A stretch of 64,000 nt of DNA from Rhynchonema sp. JSB1_4 (taxonomy: Eukaryota > Nematoda > Chromadorea > Monhysterida > Xyalidae), in NCBI GenBank assembly GCA_030248065.1, contig JASAMV010005397.1, positions 62,001 through 126,000 of the forward strand. The letters run 5' to 3'. How positions within the stretch are numbered: the stretch's first letter is position 1; each line of letters starts with the position of its first letter. The notes under the pieces are model-generated. The model had not been told where the DNA came from. It saw only the letters and a list, made by a program, of their open reading frames with translations, and made no database searches. Below, in pieces: positions 1 to 20,011 of the stretch. The position numbers were made by a program, and so were the translations under genes.

Positions 1-73
1 CAAAACTTTCACAATTTTCCCACCTGACAAAAAACCACAGAGCCCGATAATTGTGAATCGTGCGAATTTGCAG

Positions 74-997
74 TGCTGCCGGCGGTTACGTGGCGGGTCG
101 TAAGTCGGTGATTGACCAAATTCGAATTCACTCCTACGGCGCGTACGGGACGACAATGGCGCCGGCCGTCTCTGCGCAGATCATAAGTGCAATACAAGTG
201 CTCATGGGCAGGGACGGCACTGATGATGGTTGGTCACCGCCCGGTCGGCTTTTTTGTTTGTTTTTCTCGATAAATACAATCATGTTTTTACTTCGATTCG
301 ATGTTTCATATTTGATTATTTACTATCCGTGAGCGCAAATGAACGTTCACAGTGTTGTCGTGTCGTGGCAAGTTTGCATTGCGGTGTCTGAAAGTATGAG
401 CGATCGAATTTTTGTAGCGTTTCCTTATGGCGGCCAAATTTTGAATAAATCCCGTGTTGCCATCGCCCTGTACGTGCACACAAGGGCTTATAAGCTAGTC
501 GGCATTTGAGAGGGGAATAATTGCTTCGCATGTGCAACAAGCAATCGGGTATAGGTCACAAACGTGATGACTTTGTTTGATAATGTTTCACCACCCCAAC
601 AGGTGCACGCCGTCTCGCGCAGCTGCGCGTGAACACACGTCATTTCCGCGCGCGTCTCCGAGCCGCCGGCTTCCTACTCTACGGCAACGAGGATTCCCCC
701 GTCGTGCCCACGCTGGTGTACTTCCCATCGAAAGTGGCCGAACTATCGCGTCAATTGTTGAGACGCCAGATCGGCATCGTTGTGGTCGGCTTCCCCGCCA
801 CGCCGATAGCCACCGAGCGGGCACGCTTCTGTCTAAGCAGTGGGCACACCATACAACAACTCGATTATGTCGTGGATAGTCTGATTGAAGTCGCCGATAC
901 GATCTGTATTCGATATTGCAAACCTGATGCCGCCGTTGTGCACCAACGTGACACTCACTCTGATGATGATGATGACTATTGTAATGATGAAAAATAA
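74..997 (+). CDS. SPTLC2: Serine palmitoyltransferase subunit 2, C-terminal part (partial gene)
   Basis: Last two exons, 74-228 and 603-997, of the PLP-dependent subunit that condenses serine with palmitoyl-CoA in the ER, the first step of sphingolipid synthesis. Exon 1 follows an acceptor TTTGCAG. It encodes AAGGYVAGRKSVIDQIR and GRDGTDDG, matching the region just after the PLP lysine in SPTLC2 (ASGGYIGG...MGQDGTS). Exon 2 encodes NTRHFRARL, YGNEDSPVVP, VVVGFPATPI and ARFCLSSGHT, the hallmark C-terminal block of the family. The junction is phase 1 (G+GT = Gly). The donor is GTTGGT. The protein ends in an Asp-rich tail at 995-997. The 5' exons, including the catalytic lysine, lie outside the window. 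The family assignment is very strong. Confidence 0.93.
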
Positions 998-1439
998 CCA
1001 TGGCGACAATCGCAAGATGTAGGTAGGGATTGATTGATCATTATTGTTTACGATTCTATCGGAGGCATCGAACTTGCGTCTTGTTTGCCATGCAGATCTT
1101 CAGTAAAGACGCGTTTTGGAGGTAAGCACGCGGTCAAGTTTGATGGTCTCGCGAAAACAATCATAAAAACTAGCCTTTCCAAAAAAATGCCATATTCACT
1201 CGTCAAATTTGTCGATATCTGCTGTTTAGCTGTCTCGTTGTATCAATAGCTGCTATTGCCAATGCTTCTCTTTCAAAAAAGTGCGAGCGTTATTGTGTTA
1301 TTATTATACATACATGCAGTGCTGTGTTTTTGGCTAATTTATAACGACCGATTAGCTTATTTGTTTCGTCGTTTTTTAGTGTTTTTCAGCTAGGGTTGTC
1401 TGTTCCTGCATTCTGCACATCGCTAGTCCAGTCCAGTTA

Positions 1440-1475
1440 TTGGTCGCACAATGACTATATGAGAATCCATCCCCA
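1440..1475. repeat. Solo terminal inverted repeat of the TTGGTCGCACAATGA MITE family
   Basis: TTGGTCGCACAATGACTATA follows a TA dinucleotide and matches the left end of the complete element at 4934-5207. No partner end is visible nearby, so it is a truncated copy. Confidence 0.6.
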
Positions 1476-2911
1476 TATTTTTCCTACATCGGCAAGGAGG
1501 TCTGGCGAAAAAGCTTTTCCCCGGGCCCCAAAACCCCCCCGGAATTTCTCTTTTATAAAATAAAAAAACCACCCCCAAAAAATATTTCTATATCTAATTT
1601 TAGCTGTATTATTCTGTTGATTTTTTTCACATTTTGCACTGTTCTCAAATTGCTTGTTACATCAAATTATGTTGACTGCTTATTGGCCTTGAATGTTTTT
1701 TTTTCAAATTGAGAATATCTATCTTGCGCAAACGTTTTTTGTGACGAGTGGAAATATTGCTGGGTATATTGTTTACGTTCTCGTTGTTGATCAAAACTTA
1801 TTCACCGTTTATCAACACTTATGAGTATTTATAGGCACTTGTGTTAAAAAAAACTCAATTTTATGATACGAGGTTATCATGGGGTTATGTGTTTGATTCT
1901 GATCACAGTTTTACAAATTGTTGTCTTTGTTTCTTCATAAATTTTTCGATTTCAAAATGTTGTGTCGCTCTTACTTGCAAAACGCGTCTTGTTGAGCGCC
2001 TTCTATTCTACTTCATATATCAATTAATTTATACTCTGTGTGTGTTTTTATATTTATAATGACTTCGCTCGCGTTCAGAGCACTTTCTTATGCACGAGTT
2101 ATTGTTATTTGTTTAACGTCTGTTTGACGTCGTAATATAGTGCCAAAACTTGATTTTTCAACAATTAGGTGAATAATTGACATGTAATGCCGGAAATCCA
2201 TCCATCATCTCACGTAGAGTCTAAATGTAGGAGAAATGACTTAAGCTTTCATGTTTGTCCAGTGTTCAATGGTAAGAAACGCGCGGCGTCCTTTCGTTTG
2301 ATATACAGTACATAGCAAATATTATCACTCATAAATTTTCTGTGCACCATGGTTGTCACACTGTATGTTGTAAATGAAGAGTTCAGTGCGGTTTATGGCG
2401 CGTGTAGTCATACCAGGACTGGGAACTAAATTTTTTCCTTGTCCGAGATTATGGTTCCTATAGTTCCCAATATGACCACATGTACATCGGGAACTGGGAA
2501 CTTTTCAAAACATTTTGTTGTGAAATCTGACCAGTCAGTGGCCGGAGACTTGAATGGCACAGAAAATATTTTGCCATCATGTCATAACTTGGGTGTTTAA
2601 AATTGTTTTGATAAGTTCCCAGTTCCGGGTCTGCGTAAAAGTCATATCGGCAGCTGGGAACTGAAATCTTGGACAGGGGTTTGATTTGATGCACCAGCTG
2701 TCAAAAAGCCACTTCACAATTCGCAAAAAAACAATCTTCATATGCCGTCTGTTTTTCTTTCTGCGGTCAATTGGGACTGTCGCATGGAACGAAACTCCAA
2801 TCAAGCTTGCAAATAATGCAACATGCAATCAAAGTTTAACATTACGCTTCGAAAATTGCAATACGAAAGGCTCCGTGGCTTTTCAGGTGTGGAAACAGTC
2901 GAATAGACTTA

Positions 2912-3003
2912 TAGTACTGTGGTCAAATCAAGCCGTCAAATCACATGATTTCTCGCTCTCACTTGGGGCTCGTGTATTATTGCTTGATCTGACGACAGTA
3001 CTA
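2912..3003. mobile_element. 92-bp palindromic MITE, TTA target duplication
   Basis: It starts TAGTACTGTGGTCAAATCAA and ends with the near-complement GCTTGATCTGACGACAGTAC plus TA. TTA flanks both sides (2909-2911 and 3004-3006). A second copy with the same layout and the same TTA flanks lies at 63739-63834. Three-base TWA duplications suggest a PIF/Harbinger-type non-autonomous element, but class assignment rests only on the duplication. Confidence 0.65.
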
Positions 3004-3253
3004 TTAGTCCACAAATACAATCTATGCTCTTTCCGCTTTATAACAGTCCAGAGGCGGTTTACAGCAAATGTTTCAACGCCTTGAAAACAGCACTGATCGT
3101 CGTGAATGATAGCCAACAGGTCGACAACGTGGCTCGAAACATGCGTGTGCTACTTGATGGCTGCTGTTGCGATGAAACATTTGCTGTATACTTTGTTTGG
3201 ACCGAGAATAAAATGAAAGACCATACCTTTTTCGTGACACTTGGTGGAACGCT

Positions 3254-3601
3254 CTGTATAGTCCGTCCACCAGCTCATGGCACTTTGTGTTGCTGCTGGC
3301 TGGTTTGGTCCCTTCCTCCACGTTCTAATGAAAGAGAAATTGAGTGTGAGCGATCTTGCAAAAAAACTAAAAAAATAATAAAATGTGTCGAAAAGGATTG
3401 AAATCGATCAAATTTAAAATTAAATTAAAATCTATAAAACACGTCGATTTCATAAAGACAGGAGGAGCAGGAATAATTTAATTAGGAGCAAAAATAATTT
3501 TTTTCGGAAACTCAATTTCTCTTTCATTAGAACGTGGAGGAAGGGAACAAGTCGGCCAGCAGCAACACAAAGTGCCATGAGCTGGTGGACGGACTATACA
3601 G
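3254..3601. mobile_element. Foldback MITE with about 95-bp arms
   Basis: The left arm begins CTGTATAGTCCGTCCACCAG. The right arm ends with its exact complement CTGGTGGACGGACTATACAG. The arms stay nearly identical for about 95 bp, through CTCATGGCACTTTGTG and a stretch ending in the GAGAAATTGAG region, around a loop of roughly 150 bp. The transcript would form a long hairpin. Related ends are at 29891-29920, 34630-34657, 34664-35026 and 39572-39699. No clear target duplication is visible beyond the palindromic ends. Confidence 0.75.
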
Positions 3602-4195
3602 CAGATATTTTTTGAAAACCACGTTGATCCCCAACCTGCCGTTAACCTGATCACGTCTCGATAATGGTGGATGTGCTGTGACAGAAAATGGCGGGTCCCG
3701 ATTGTGTCGCGAAAAGAAGGGTCAATAATGCTGACAGTGCAAGAGTGCTCAGTTGTGAGAGAATCTGAATGTCCTAATAACGCAGCATTTCATCTCGTCC
3801 AGAGACGTCGTTTTGACATCGCACCACCATCGTATTTGACATGGGGCCTGATGTTGTCATAATAAATGCGCACTGTGCGCCAGAAACATTCTCATTGTCA
3901 ATGTTGTCCGCTGGCTGGTCTTGACAATCGCAACAATATTTGTTTATTCATTTGACCCTGATAATTAAGGGGCCGATACCGAATCGATTCAGACACCGGC
4001 GATGCCGATGCCACTTGGTCTGTCTGGCAAGTGGGTTATCTGCGGAAAAGCGGGCGGTGGCAGGCATTGTAAAATGTCAATCCAAAATTTGTGACTTCTG
4101 TCGAAACCAGCCAAATGCTGTGCTGAATATATAAGCAATGTAGCACCATCGTCCGTAACACCAATTTTGCGTGAAGTCGATTGACATGTGGGCAG

Positions 4196-4914
4196 CAGGG
4201 CTGGATTAAAAAAAATTATTAGCAAATCTGTTTAAAAAAACTTTATATGTTTTAAAATCACTTTTTTTTATTCCGGACCACCAAAAAATCGGTTTCTTGA
4301 ACAACGAAATAGCTGAAATCATGAAATATTTTGAGGGACAACACAAAAAAGAACTTTTTCACTGAGTTGCATGTTTGTGCCGATCAGTTGCGATCTGGTC
4401 CCTTTGGTCCATGACTTACAAGCTCGAAGGTAACTTCATGGCTTTGATAATCTCGAAGGTAGTATATATAATGACAAAAGAGAAGCCCAGCCTTCTCTTT
4501 GCGAATTTTTGGATAAATTTGAAGAGAGGTAAAGACTTACAACGTACATATTTGGTGTCACAAAAACATTAAATGACTAATCCATGACCACTGCAAACAG
4601 ACGAGCAACGTGGAGCCTGTCGATATCTTACGACACGCTCAATAACTGTACAGCACAGGCAGGTGTTGGGATGTCTGGAAACTGTATGAGTCGATCACAA
4701 CACCATAACAAACTGAAATATAAGCGCCGCAGGCGATTTTTGAGAATCACGAGCAATAAAACGCATTAAAACATGCCTTTATGCCCCAAAAAATGAGAAA
4801 ACAACGAAATAAAGTGAAAGAACAACAAAAAGTAGGTCATATTTTTTAAAATTTTAAAATAAAAATGTGGCCAACTTTTCTAACAAACATTTTTTTTTAC
4901 AAACCCCAACCCTG
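4196..4914. mobile_element. hAT-type MITE, CAGGGYTGGATTAAAA family, copy 1
   Basis: The left end is CAGGGCTGGATTAAAAA and the right end is CCCCAACCCTG. The interior shares a long block (ACGACACGCTCAATAACTGT and flanks) with the 38673-39462 element in the same orientation. Unlike that copy I see no clean 8-bp duplication here (GTGGGCAG against GCTGTGGT), so this one is older or rearranged. Confidence 0.7.
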
Positions 4915-4933
4915 GCTGTGGTGGTAGGTGGTA

Positions 4934-5207
4934 TTGGTCGCACAATGACCATATAAGAATTCATCAAATGAATCCTGATTTTCACGTTCAGTCACTCTTA
5001 ACCACTGCGCTATTTGTGATTCTCACAAAACATTTTCACCTGAAAATAATCCAGCACAGCACCCACGTTGCTGCGGGTCTGAAACATTTTGGTGACTGCA
5101 TGTTTTGTGTGCGATCGCGCAACGCAACGTCATTGCCCCGTCACTTTCCCTCTTTGCGATTCAGGAAAAAAATTTGACCAATTCTTATAAAGTCATTGTG
5201 CGACCAA
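4934..5207. mobile_element. mariner-like MITE, TTGGTCGCACAATGA ends, TA duplication
   Basis: It starts TTGGTCGCACAATGACCATA and ends with the complement TCATTGTGCGACCAA, with TA directly outside both ends (4932-4933, 5208-5209). The TA duplication points to the Tc1/mariner superfamily. A diverged copy lacking the outer end is at about 40631-40805, and a solo end is at 1440. Confidence 0.75.
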
Positions 5208-6892
5208 TACTCATTGACAAATTTGTTTCCTTGAATCCCCGGACAACTTTTGCCGCAGGTGCCGAACCTTTCTAAGAACACCGCCGATGATGCGTCTCCC
5301 ACGGTCCGTCAGACCAGTTATGCACGATGTCGCTTGATGTGTGGCTGTGGCTGGCTGGTGTTATGTTTTCACACCGATGCGCGCGGCACTTTTTGCGCAA
5401 ATTTCGCAGACAAAAAATTCGCGGATGTGTCAAATGAATGAAAATGTAAATGCGCACTGCATGAATGCACGCGTCAGTGCCTTTACCTGCCGATGTTACA
5501 TAACGTGCAAAAGCACCCCCCACCAACCGTTTTGTATGATGTGTGTTCCGTTTGGGGCAGCGCACATGTTTGACTTAATTTGATGATCATAAACAGGCTG
5601 CCTCCGCGTACAGTTTGTTTCCCTTCACCATTTTAAGTTTCAGGAATGTTAACCAACATTTTTGTTGATTCGACTTGGTGTGTGTAGGCAGCGCGCACAA
5701 ATACGAACGAAAAAATACACAACTGGGCATGAATATCTTGTGGAATTCAATAGACTGTCCCCCCTGTACATGATTATCGGGAAATTTTGGGAGTTAATTT
5801 TGGTCATCATTGTTTGTGTTTGCACAGCGTTTGTCTCCAGAGTTTTTTTCATTGCAGACAATTATACTATTGATAATTTGACAATTCACTTCGGTGACGC
5901 TTTTGGAAAGTGTTCTCTCAGTTTTGTTTTAATCATTTTCACTTCTGTGTTTTTGGACGCTTAATATTTTTGTTAGAAATAGCAAAATTTCGCAGGTCAC
6001 GCGTGCATTGCATAATATTCATTGATGTGCGCTGTGGACCACACCTTTCACATTATTTCCAACGCAGGTTCAACACAAACCATACTAAACTACTCCCACT
6101 TTCGCCTAAATATTTATTCCTTATTCACAATTTTAGCTTAATTTTTTTGTTGTAACAGCATTTTACATATTTGCAGTGGCGGCCGTTGAGTCATAGTTTG
6201 ACGTAACAAAATTCCTTGCTGACAAAACAACTTGTGCGGAATTTGGCGAGTTTATAAAAGCTGTCGCATTTATAGTCCCATATTTTATGACGTTGTTGAA
6301 AAGAGCATGCGTTTTCAGAAAGTTAGGTCATTTTCTGCGTGAAATACAGTGCAATATCTTTATCAGTGAAATGAAGCGGTATTAGACTGCTCGATCATTT
6401 CCAAAAATAAAGTGGTTAAAACAAATGCGAAATAGTCACGTTGGCGTGTCTCAAATCTCACCACACGGGGAAGCCGGGCCCCTGTTATCATGGCCATGCC
6501 ACGTGTGCACAGGTTGGTCAAAAAGAAGTTGGCCCCTGAACATGTTCAGTGCAGTGCGACGTCAGCGTTATAACCGTGATGTGGCACACGAGCTATATAA
6601 ACTTGATGTTCTGCTTATATAGTTTATGTGCATCATAAGGCTTCGAACGATGACAAAACAGTGCATTGAACGTTCAGAGGTCAATTTCTTTTTGACCACT
6701 CTACGTGTGCACTTCTCTGAAATCAGGGTGTTTGCCATGGCCACTGGTCAAATCGTATAATAGTATCTCAATTGCAGGGTGTCAGTCGGACCACACCAAT
6801 CTTCCACGTCTAATTATTCTCGTCCTTTGCCTACACCTGCACCAAAGAGAATTGTTGCAATATATTGATAAAACTGTGTATCGATGTTTGAT

Positions 6893-7967
6893 GGGTGCTT
6901 TCACAGAGCATGCGGGTTGCGGTTGCGCGTCAGGGGCCATGAAAAGTGAACACACATTTGCTTTCACAGCAAAATGCGGGTTGCGGTTCAGAGTTTTTAA
7001 TTATACCAAACCCGCAACGGGCAAATCCCAGCCCGAATTGTGAAAGCAAAAAAGTTGCGGGTCAGGTTCAGTGCTCACTTAGATGTCTCTAGGTTACGGT
7101 ACCCTTCGTAGGTTCTCATGCCCAATGACACTGTTTATCTTGGCCGAATTCAAGTCACTCACAGAAAGTTCAGAACATGAAATGAAAGGTTGGCGAAAAG
7201 CGCCCAGATGCATCCGAGGCAGATTTACGATCCGGTTCAAATGGCGTACCTAGTCATCCATTGCGGTAGTACAAATCGTCACTGCTTTTATTGATACTTT
7301 GGGGGTGATTCCATTGCAAAAACCGGACAAGTTAAGAATGATGCAGGTTTATTATGCGTTTGGTTTTGTCATGGTGGTCGATTGCAGGTTTTCGAAGGTA
7401 AAATAACATTTCTGAAGTTCAAAAACATAGCCTGATCTTATTGGTCTGTCATGCAAATGTGGGTCAAAACAGATTTATTTTTGAAAAAGTTAAAATTTGA
7501 GGATTGGCGTGTATGGAAATCTGCAGCATCGAAAACCCGGGCCGGGCGTACCCAAGACTAAATTTAGGGGGTGCCGCGAGTTGTTGTTGTCCAGTCCTTG
7601 TTTCCTGTTTGAAAGCCTCATTTTTACCACTGTACTACCTGCACATGTGGCTGTCAGAAATATTCGACTGTTGGATACAAAAGCAAGACGCACTATGCGC
7701 CGTGTAAAATTCAGATTTTTCACCAACGTGTGCAACCCCGAAACTACAGCTGAGGGGCGATTTGACGCGAGATGCTCCCATTTTTAAAAAAAAAACTTTC
7801 TGAATTTTTAGATTTAGAAGTGTCAATGAGCGTTTTGTGTTTCTTTCGAAGCACTACTACTGACCTGGCCCGCAACCCGCAATCCGCATTTTTTCCCCTT
7901 TCACGTAGCAAAATGCGAGTTGCTGGTTTTTTGACGACCCGCTACCCGCAGCTATGTGAAAGCACCC
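6893..7967. repeat. Probable MITE with GGGTGCTTTCACA inverted ends
   Basis: GGGTGCTTTCACAGAGC at the left faces GCTATGTGAAAGCACCC at the right. Both ends are followed inward by variants of GCGGGTTGCGGG or their complement, and the TTGCTTTCACAGCAAAATGCG motif recurs inside. No target duplication could be matched, so the boundaries are approximate. Confidence 0.45.
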
Positions 7968-9470
7968 GCCATAGGTAGTATACATACAACGACAGCAGTT
8001 AGCCAATCAGCGCCGAGTTTCAGGAATGTGCCTGTATGTCTTTTGCCCCTTCTCTCTATATGTGTGGCCGTCCATGTATGTATATTTTTCCCGTGGTTGC
8101 TCGTCGTTCACTGTTGCTCGCACACGCCATGCCAAACTTCATTGTGTGCTCTTGGCGGGGCAGTTGATTTTGCAAGGGATTGATCTGCTGATATATCGTT
8201 GATGTTGGTTGATAGGTTGCGCTGCAAGCAAATCGATTGCTATTCAACAGATTTCGCACCTTGAGATTGATTGAAAAACCTTCTGAAACAAACACATGTG
8301 TAGGAAAATTTTTGTCACTCAAAAAGTTTTCCAAAATGTCAAACCATACCTTTTCAATGAAAGCAGTCCCCCAATGGCCCTCCCCTGATAAATCAGGGGC
8401 GCGCGGGGGATGATCAGCATTGTAAACGAGCAACACACAGCGGTGCTGCATACACATAGTGGCGTGGCTGGGTGCAGATTTTGTGAAAGCACACAACGTT
8501 GTTGTTGTTGTTACTGCGCAGAGAGAACGTGAACGAAACCAACCACACACACAACCAATGTTGCCCAGTATGTTACTGACAGACGCTGCACTGTGTTGTG
8601 TGTCGCTGTGTATGTGTTTCGTTTCAATGTGTGGTATGCGCGAAGGCTGTTTTGCTGCGCTCTGATCGCACAACGCTGCTGCCTTGCAAGGTACTCGTCC
8701 ACTTGGTGTTCACAGATGCTTTCAACCATGTTCTCCTCCTTTGTTTTGTGCCAGATCAAGAGCCAAGCCTGAACCAAGCCCCGGAGCCTCATGTTCTTTT
8801 CTCAGCTTTTGGACATCGCATGCCCGCACCATCGTTACAGTCAACACCCCATTTCTGTTGATTTTCGGCCGCCTGTCCCCTGATATGTGCGCCCTTCAAC
8901 AAGTCGTCGCTGATATCAATATCGACTTTGTCTTTGTGTACGCCCGAACACCACCCAAACCCAGTGCTGCTGCTGTACATTTACATTGTAAACGTCGATA
9001 ATCTATGCGCTCACGTGTGTGTACATGTACCTGGGCACGTTTGTACATTTACTGATAAACTCAGATTTCAACACGGTTTTTTCTTTACGCGCGTCTGCTA
9101 CCCTTGACGTTGAAAGCTGACGCGCTGAATCAGTCACTCAACTCTTTCACCCGCATCATGTCTCAGGACTTTCATAATTTTCCCCGTCCTTTTTTCGTAT
9201 CTATAAATGTTATCGACGCTTGCGTGTCTTTTTTGCCAATTTCTTAATTTCCTTAAAATTGAACAAAAATATGTACATAAATATTTTCCATCAATCATTG
9301 TTTTTCTCAGCACGCACAACCATGACTCAACCAGAAATTAACAACAACATCGGAAGTCCAATTGAGCACTAAAAATCACAAAATTTAAATAACCGATTCG
9401 GCGTTCAAATTGATCCATATCGGCCATGAGATTACATTAATGTGACCACACATCCGGCTGTACAGCCGCG

Positions 9471-17412
<7,942 letters not shown>

Positions 17413-17969
17413 TTGATTTTGATTCATTTTGATGCGATGATTGATTTATTGATTGATTTGTATATAAATATGTTGATTATTGATTGCTTTTTCGTGCTAC
17501 ACGCACACACATATATCTCTTGTATGTATTCTGATGTTTTTTTGAAATTTTTGTTCCTTGCTTTTTGTTTGTGTATATTTCTCATTGGCAACGCTTTCAG
17601 TTTAATCAAAATTGATTATTGATTTTTTGTTGTGTGTTGTGTGTGGTTTGTTTCAACAAAATTATATTTTTTATTATTGCGTCTTGTCAACAAGATTTTT
17701 TATAATAATGACTTGCTGCAGCAGATGCTTCGTTTAATTGTTTAGGTTTTTGCATACTGCGTATTTGATTGTATACAATAATGACCGCTTTCGTCGCTTT
17801 GCTAAAGTTAGCCGCTGTGCCAAGTTTTTAAGAAACCAATGTGTAAATTCTCGCTTCATTGTCATAAATTAATATCGCTGGTGAACAGTTTTTATGGTGG
17901 TTGTTTGAATTATGTGCGTGAAATATTGTAAACATGAATTGCATCGTATATGTATGACAGAGAGCAGAT

Positions 17970-18397
17970 TATACTTGCGGGCCGGAAAAAAAACCGTTTT
18001 TTTTCCGGAAAAAAAACCGAAAAAAAACCGTTTTTTTTCCGAGGCCCGGAAAAATACGTTTTTATTTTTCCGGAAATTTTTCCAAGTGGCAACTTTTGGA
18101 AAAAAACGGTTTTTTTCCAAAAATTTCCGAAATATTTTCAAGGGTTACGAAAGGATGTTGTCAAAACTAATGTAAATCGGTGCTAAACAGTTCAAAATGA
18201 GCACTTTTTAATCTCCAAGTGTATTTTTAGCATGTTTCAGGCCATTTCCCGACAAAATTTTCTCCAAAATAGGCGTTTTTGGACCATGGGTATCCTTAAG
18301 TACTGGAAAAATATTTGGAAAAAAAAACGGTTTTTTTTCCGGAAAAAAAACGGTTTTTTTTCCAAAAATATATTTTGCGGAAAAATACGCAAGTATA
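17970..18397. mobile_element. hAT-type MITE, TATACTTGCG family, copy 1
   Basis: The ends are TATACTTGCGGGCC and CGCAAGTATA. A perfect 8-bp duplication GAGCAGAT flanks them (17962-17969 and 18398-18405). The core is an A/T-rich run of GGAAAAAAAACCG units. The 25500-25888 element is the same sequence in the opposite orientation. Eight-base duplications indicate the hAT superfamily. Confidence 0.88.
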
Positions 18398-19335
18398 GAG
18401 CAGATTCACGTGTGATATCATGCCCATCGCAGTAGCGCCTCGAAACCTGCTCACAAAATGCTAAATGTACTTTATTGATTAATTGAAATTCAAAATAATT
18501 TTATAATTCGTTGTGCCTCGAACATGATGTGAAATGTATAGAATTGTGCTCAGTTGCAGCAATCGCACATGTATGCTGCGACGCCATTTTTGATTCAGAA
18601 ATACGTGTAGCATTCTTCATCTTTTTATCAATTTCATCATTAATTTTTGTTTGCTGGTTTTCTCGTGTTCTGTTAATTATATATTTTATTGCACACTTGA
18701 ATCAGTTCTGAGGGAGAATAAAGCTGAACATCATTCGCGTTCTCGTTCGTTTGTGGTGATCGAGACTTGAAAAGTCGGAAAGTAGTTCCATTTCAGGGAC
18801 AATAACAGCAGACAGTACATAGGTCCACCCACGATAGGGTCCATGGGTGTCCGCGGCATTTGGGTGAATTGTGTGAAAGTGAATCGAGCGCGCAATGAAA
18901 AATTGGGGGAGCAGACGTACCCGGAGGGGGAACAGGGGGCAGGCGTGACATGGAGGAGGAACAGCCGTACCGGATGGGGACTTTCTGTGATAGTGGTCCG
19001 TTGACCTGTGCTACAGCCCGTGCAGTAAGTGTGTGTTACGCTGGACGAAGTAAATGACCGACACAAGAAAGCACGACCGACACAGGATTTGCCTGCATTG
19101 TCAAGCGCGGCAATTTGAAACAGAAATTGGAAAATTGTGAAGGGGAGGGAGTGGGTGACATTTGTGATTCTGTGCGAAAATGGCTTATATGCAAAAATAT
19201 TTAGGTTTATAGGTAGTCTAATGATTCATTATTGTTAAAATGGTGGGGTGGGAGACGGTGGGGAACCATGCATATCATACATGCCGGTCGGCATGTAGGC
19301 CAACTATCCGGAACAACCTTTCACCAAAACAAGTT

Positions 19336-19513
19336 TTGTCAACCGTTGATTGTCAACGGTCGTTTTGTCAACCGTTGATTGTCAAACGGTCGAGGGAGCA
19401 TGGGTAAGGGAGCATCGGTAATCTAACGCTTGTCAACGGTCGATTGTCAACCGTCGAGAGAACATGGGTAAGGGAGCATCGGTAATCTAACGCTTTTCAA
19501 CGGTCGAGGGAGC
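19336..19513. repeat. Tandem array of TGTCAACGGTCG / GGGAGCATCGGTAA units
   Basis: Units built from TTGTCAACGGTCGATTGTCA and GGGTAAGGGAGCATCGGTAA recur two to three times with small changes. CAACGGTCG and its near-complement CAACCGTTGA alternate, so the array is also partly palindromic. It lies in the TSPO upstream region. Confidence 0.6.
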
Positions 19514-20011
19514 ACAGAACCGAAATCCGAGTGGAGGAACGCCTTTCGAAACTTTTCGAAAATGTGTCCAGTCCAGCATGTGTCGGTCGTTTAGCTCACG
19601 CGTTACGCTGAGAGTGGCTATCTATCGTCAACACATTTCGATTGGAACCCAAAATTGACATTTTTGACTCAAAATGGCTCAAAATCGGTATTTTTTGCCC
19701 CAAATAGGCAAAAAATCCGCGCGGATTTAGTACATCTAAGTGCAGTTTCATTAATATTTACACATTGTGGTATACAAAAAGTGACTTTTCCCTGATTTTG
19801 GGTCTTCCCCCTTCCCCCCAGGGAGGCACACTAATTTCGCCTCCGAAAAAGTAGGGAGGCACACTAATTTCCCCGCCGGACCAGGAACTACACTGGCTCT
19901 AGGTGTTTGTGTTTTTGTGTGTATTTCTGTGATTGCAGCATTTTTCAAAGTTTCAGTCAGTCAGTGCTAATTTTTTACTCCTGAATGTGAAACTATCGGG
20001 AGCTGACAAAA

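Larger units (their letters stand above)
998..9470. other. Intergenic region between SPTLC2 and LATS with several MITEs
   Basis: About 8.5 kb without any exon I can support. It holds the 3' flank of SPTLC2 and the 5' flank of LATS. It also holds at least five repeat units listed separately: 2912-3003, 3254-3601, 4196-4914, 4934-5207 and 6893-7967. A solo transposon end lies at 1440-1475. A loose inverted pair built on GGGAACT lies at about 2413-2677. Open frames here are short or cross repeat borders and show no known domain. Confidence 0.6.
17413..20011. other. Intergenic region, LATS 3' flank and TSPO 5' flank
   Basis: It contains the LATS 3' flank (AT-rich, many TGATTGATT runs), a TATACTTGCG MITE at 17970-18397 and a short tandem array at about 19336-19513. 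Just before TSPO it holds a half element ending CCAGGAACTACACTG at about 19893, the right end of the family that fills the TSPO introns. No exon is supported. Confidence 0.55.

Noticed and set aside
2413..2677. MITE with GGGAACT inverted ends
   Set aside because: Several GGGAACTGGGAACT and complement motifs are present, but termini do not match well and no duplication was found.
8056..8673. 205-codon minus-strand open frame upstream of LATS
   Set aside because: Low-complexity start, no recognisable domain and no splice-supported extension. One stretch (WFDILENFLSDKNFPTHVF) looks protein-like, but it is too little to call a gene or a relic.
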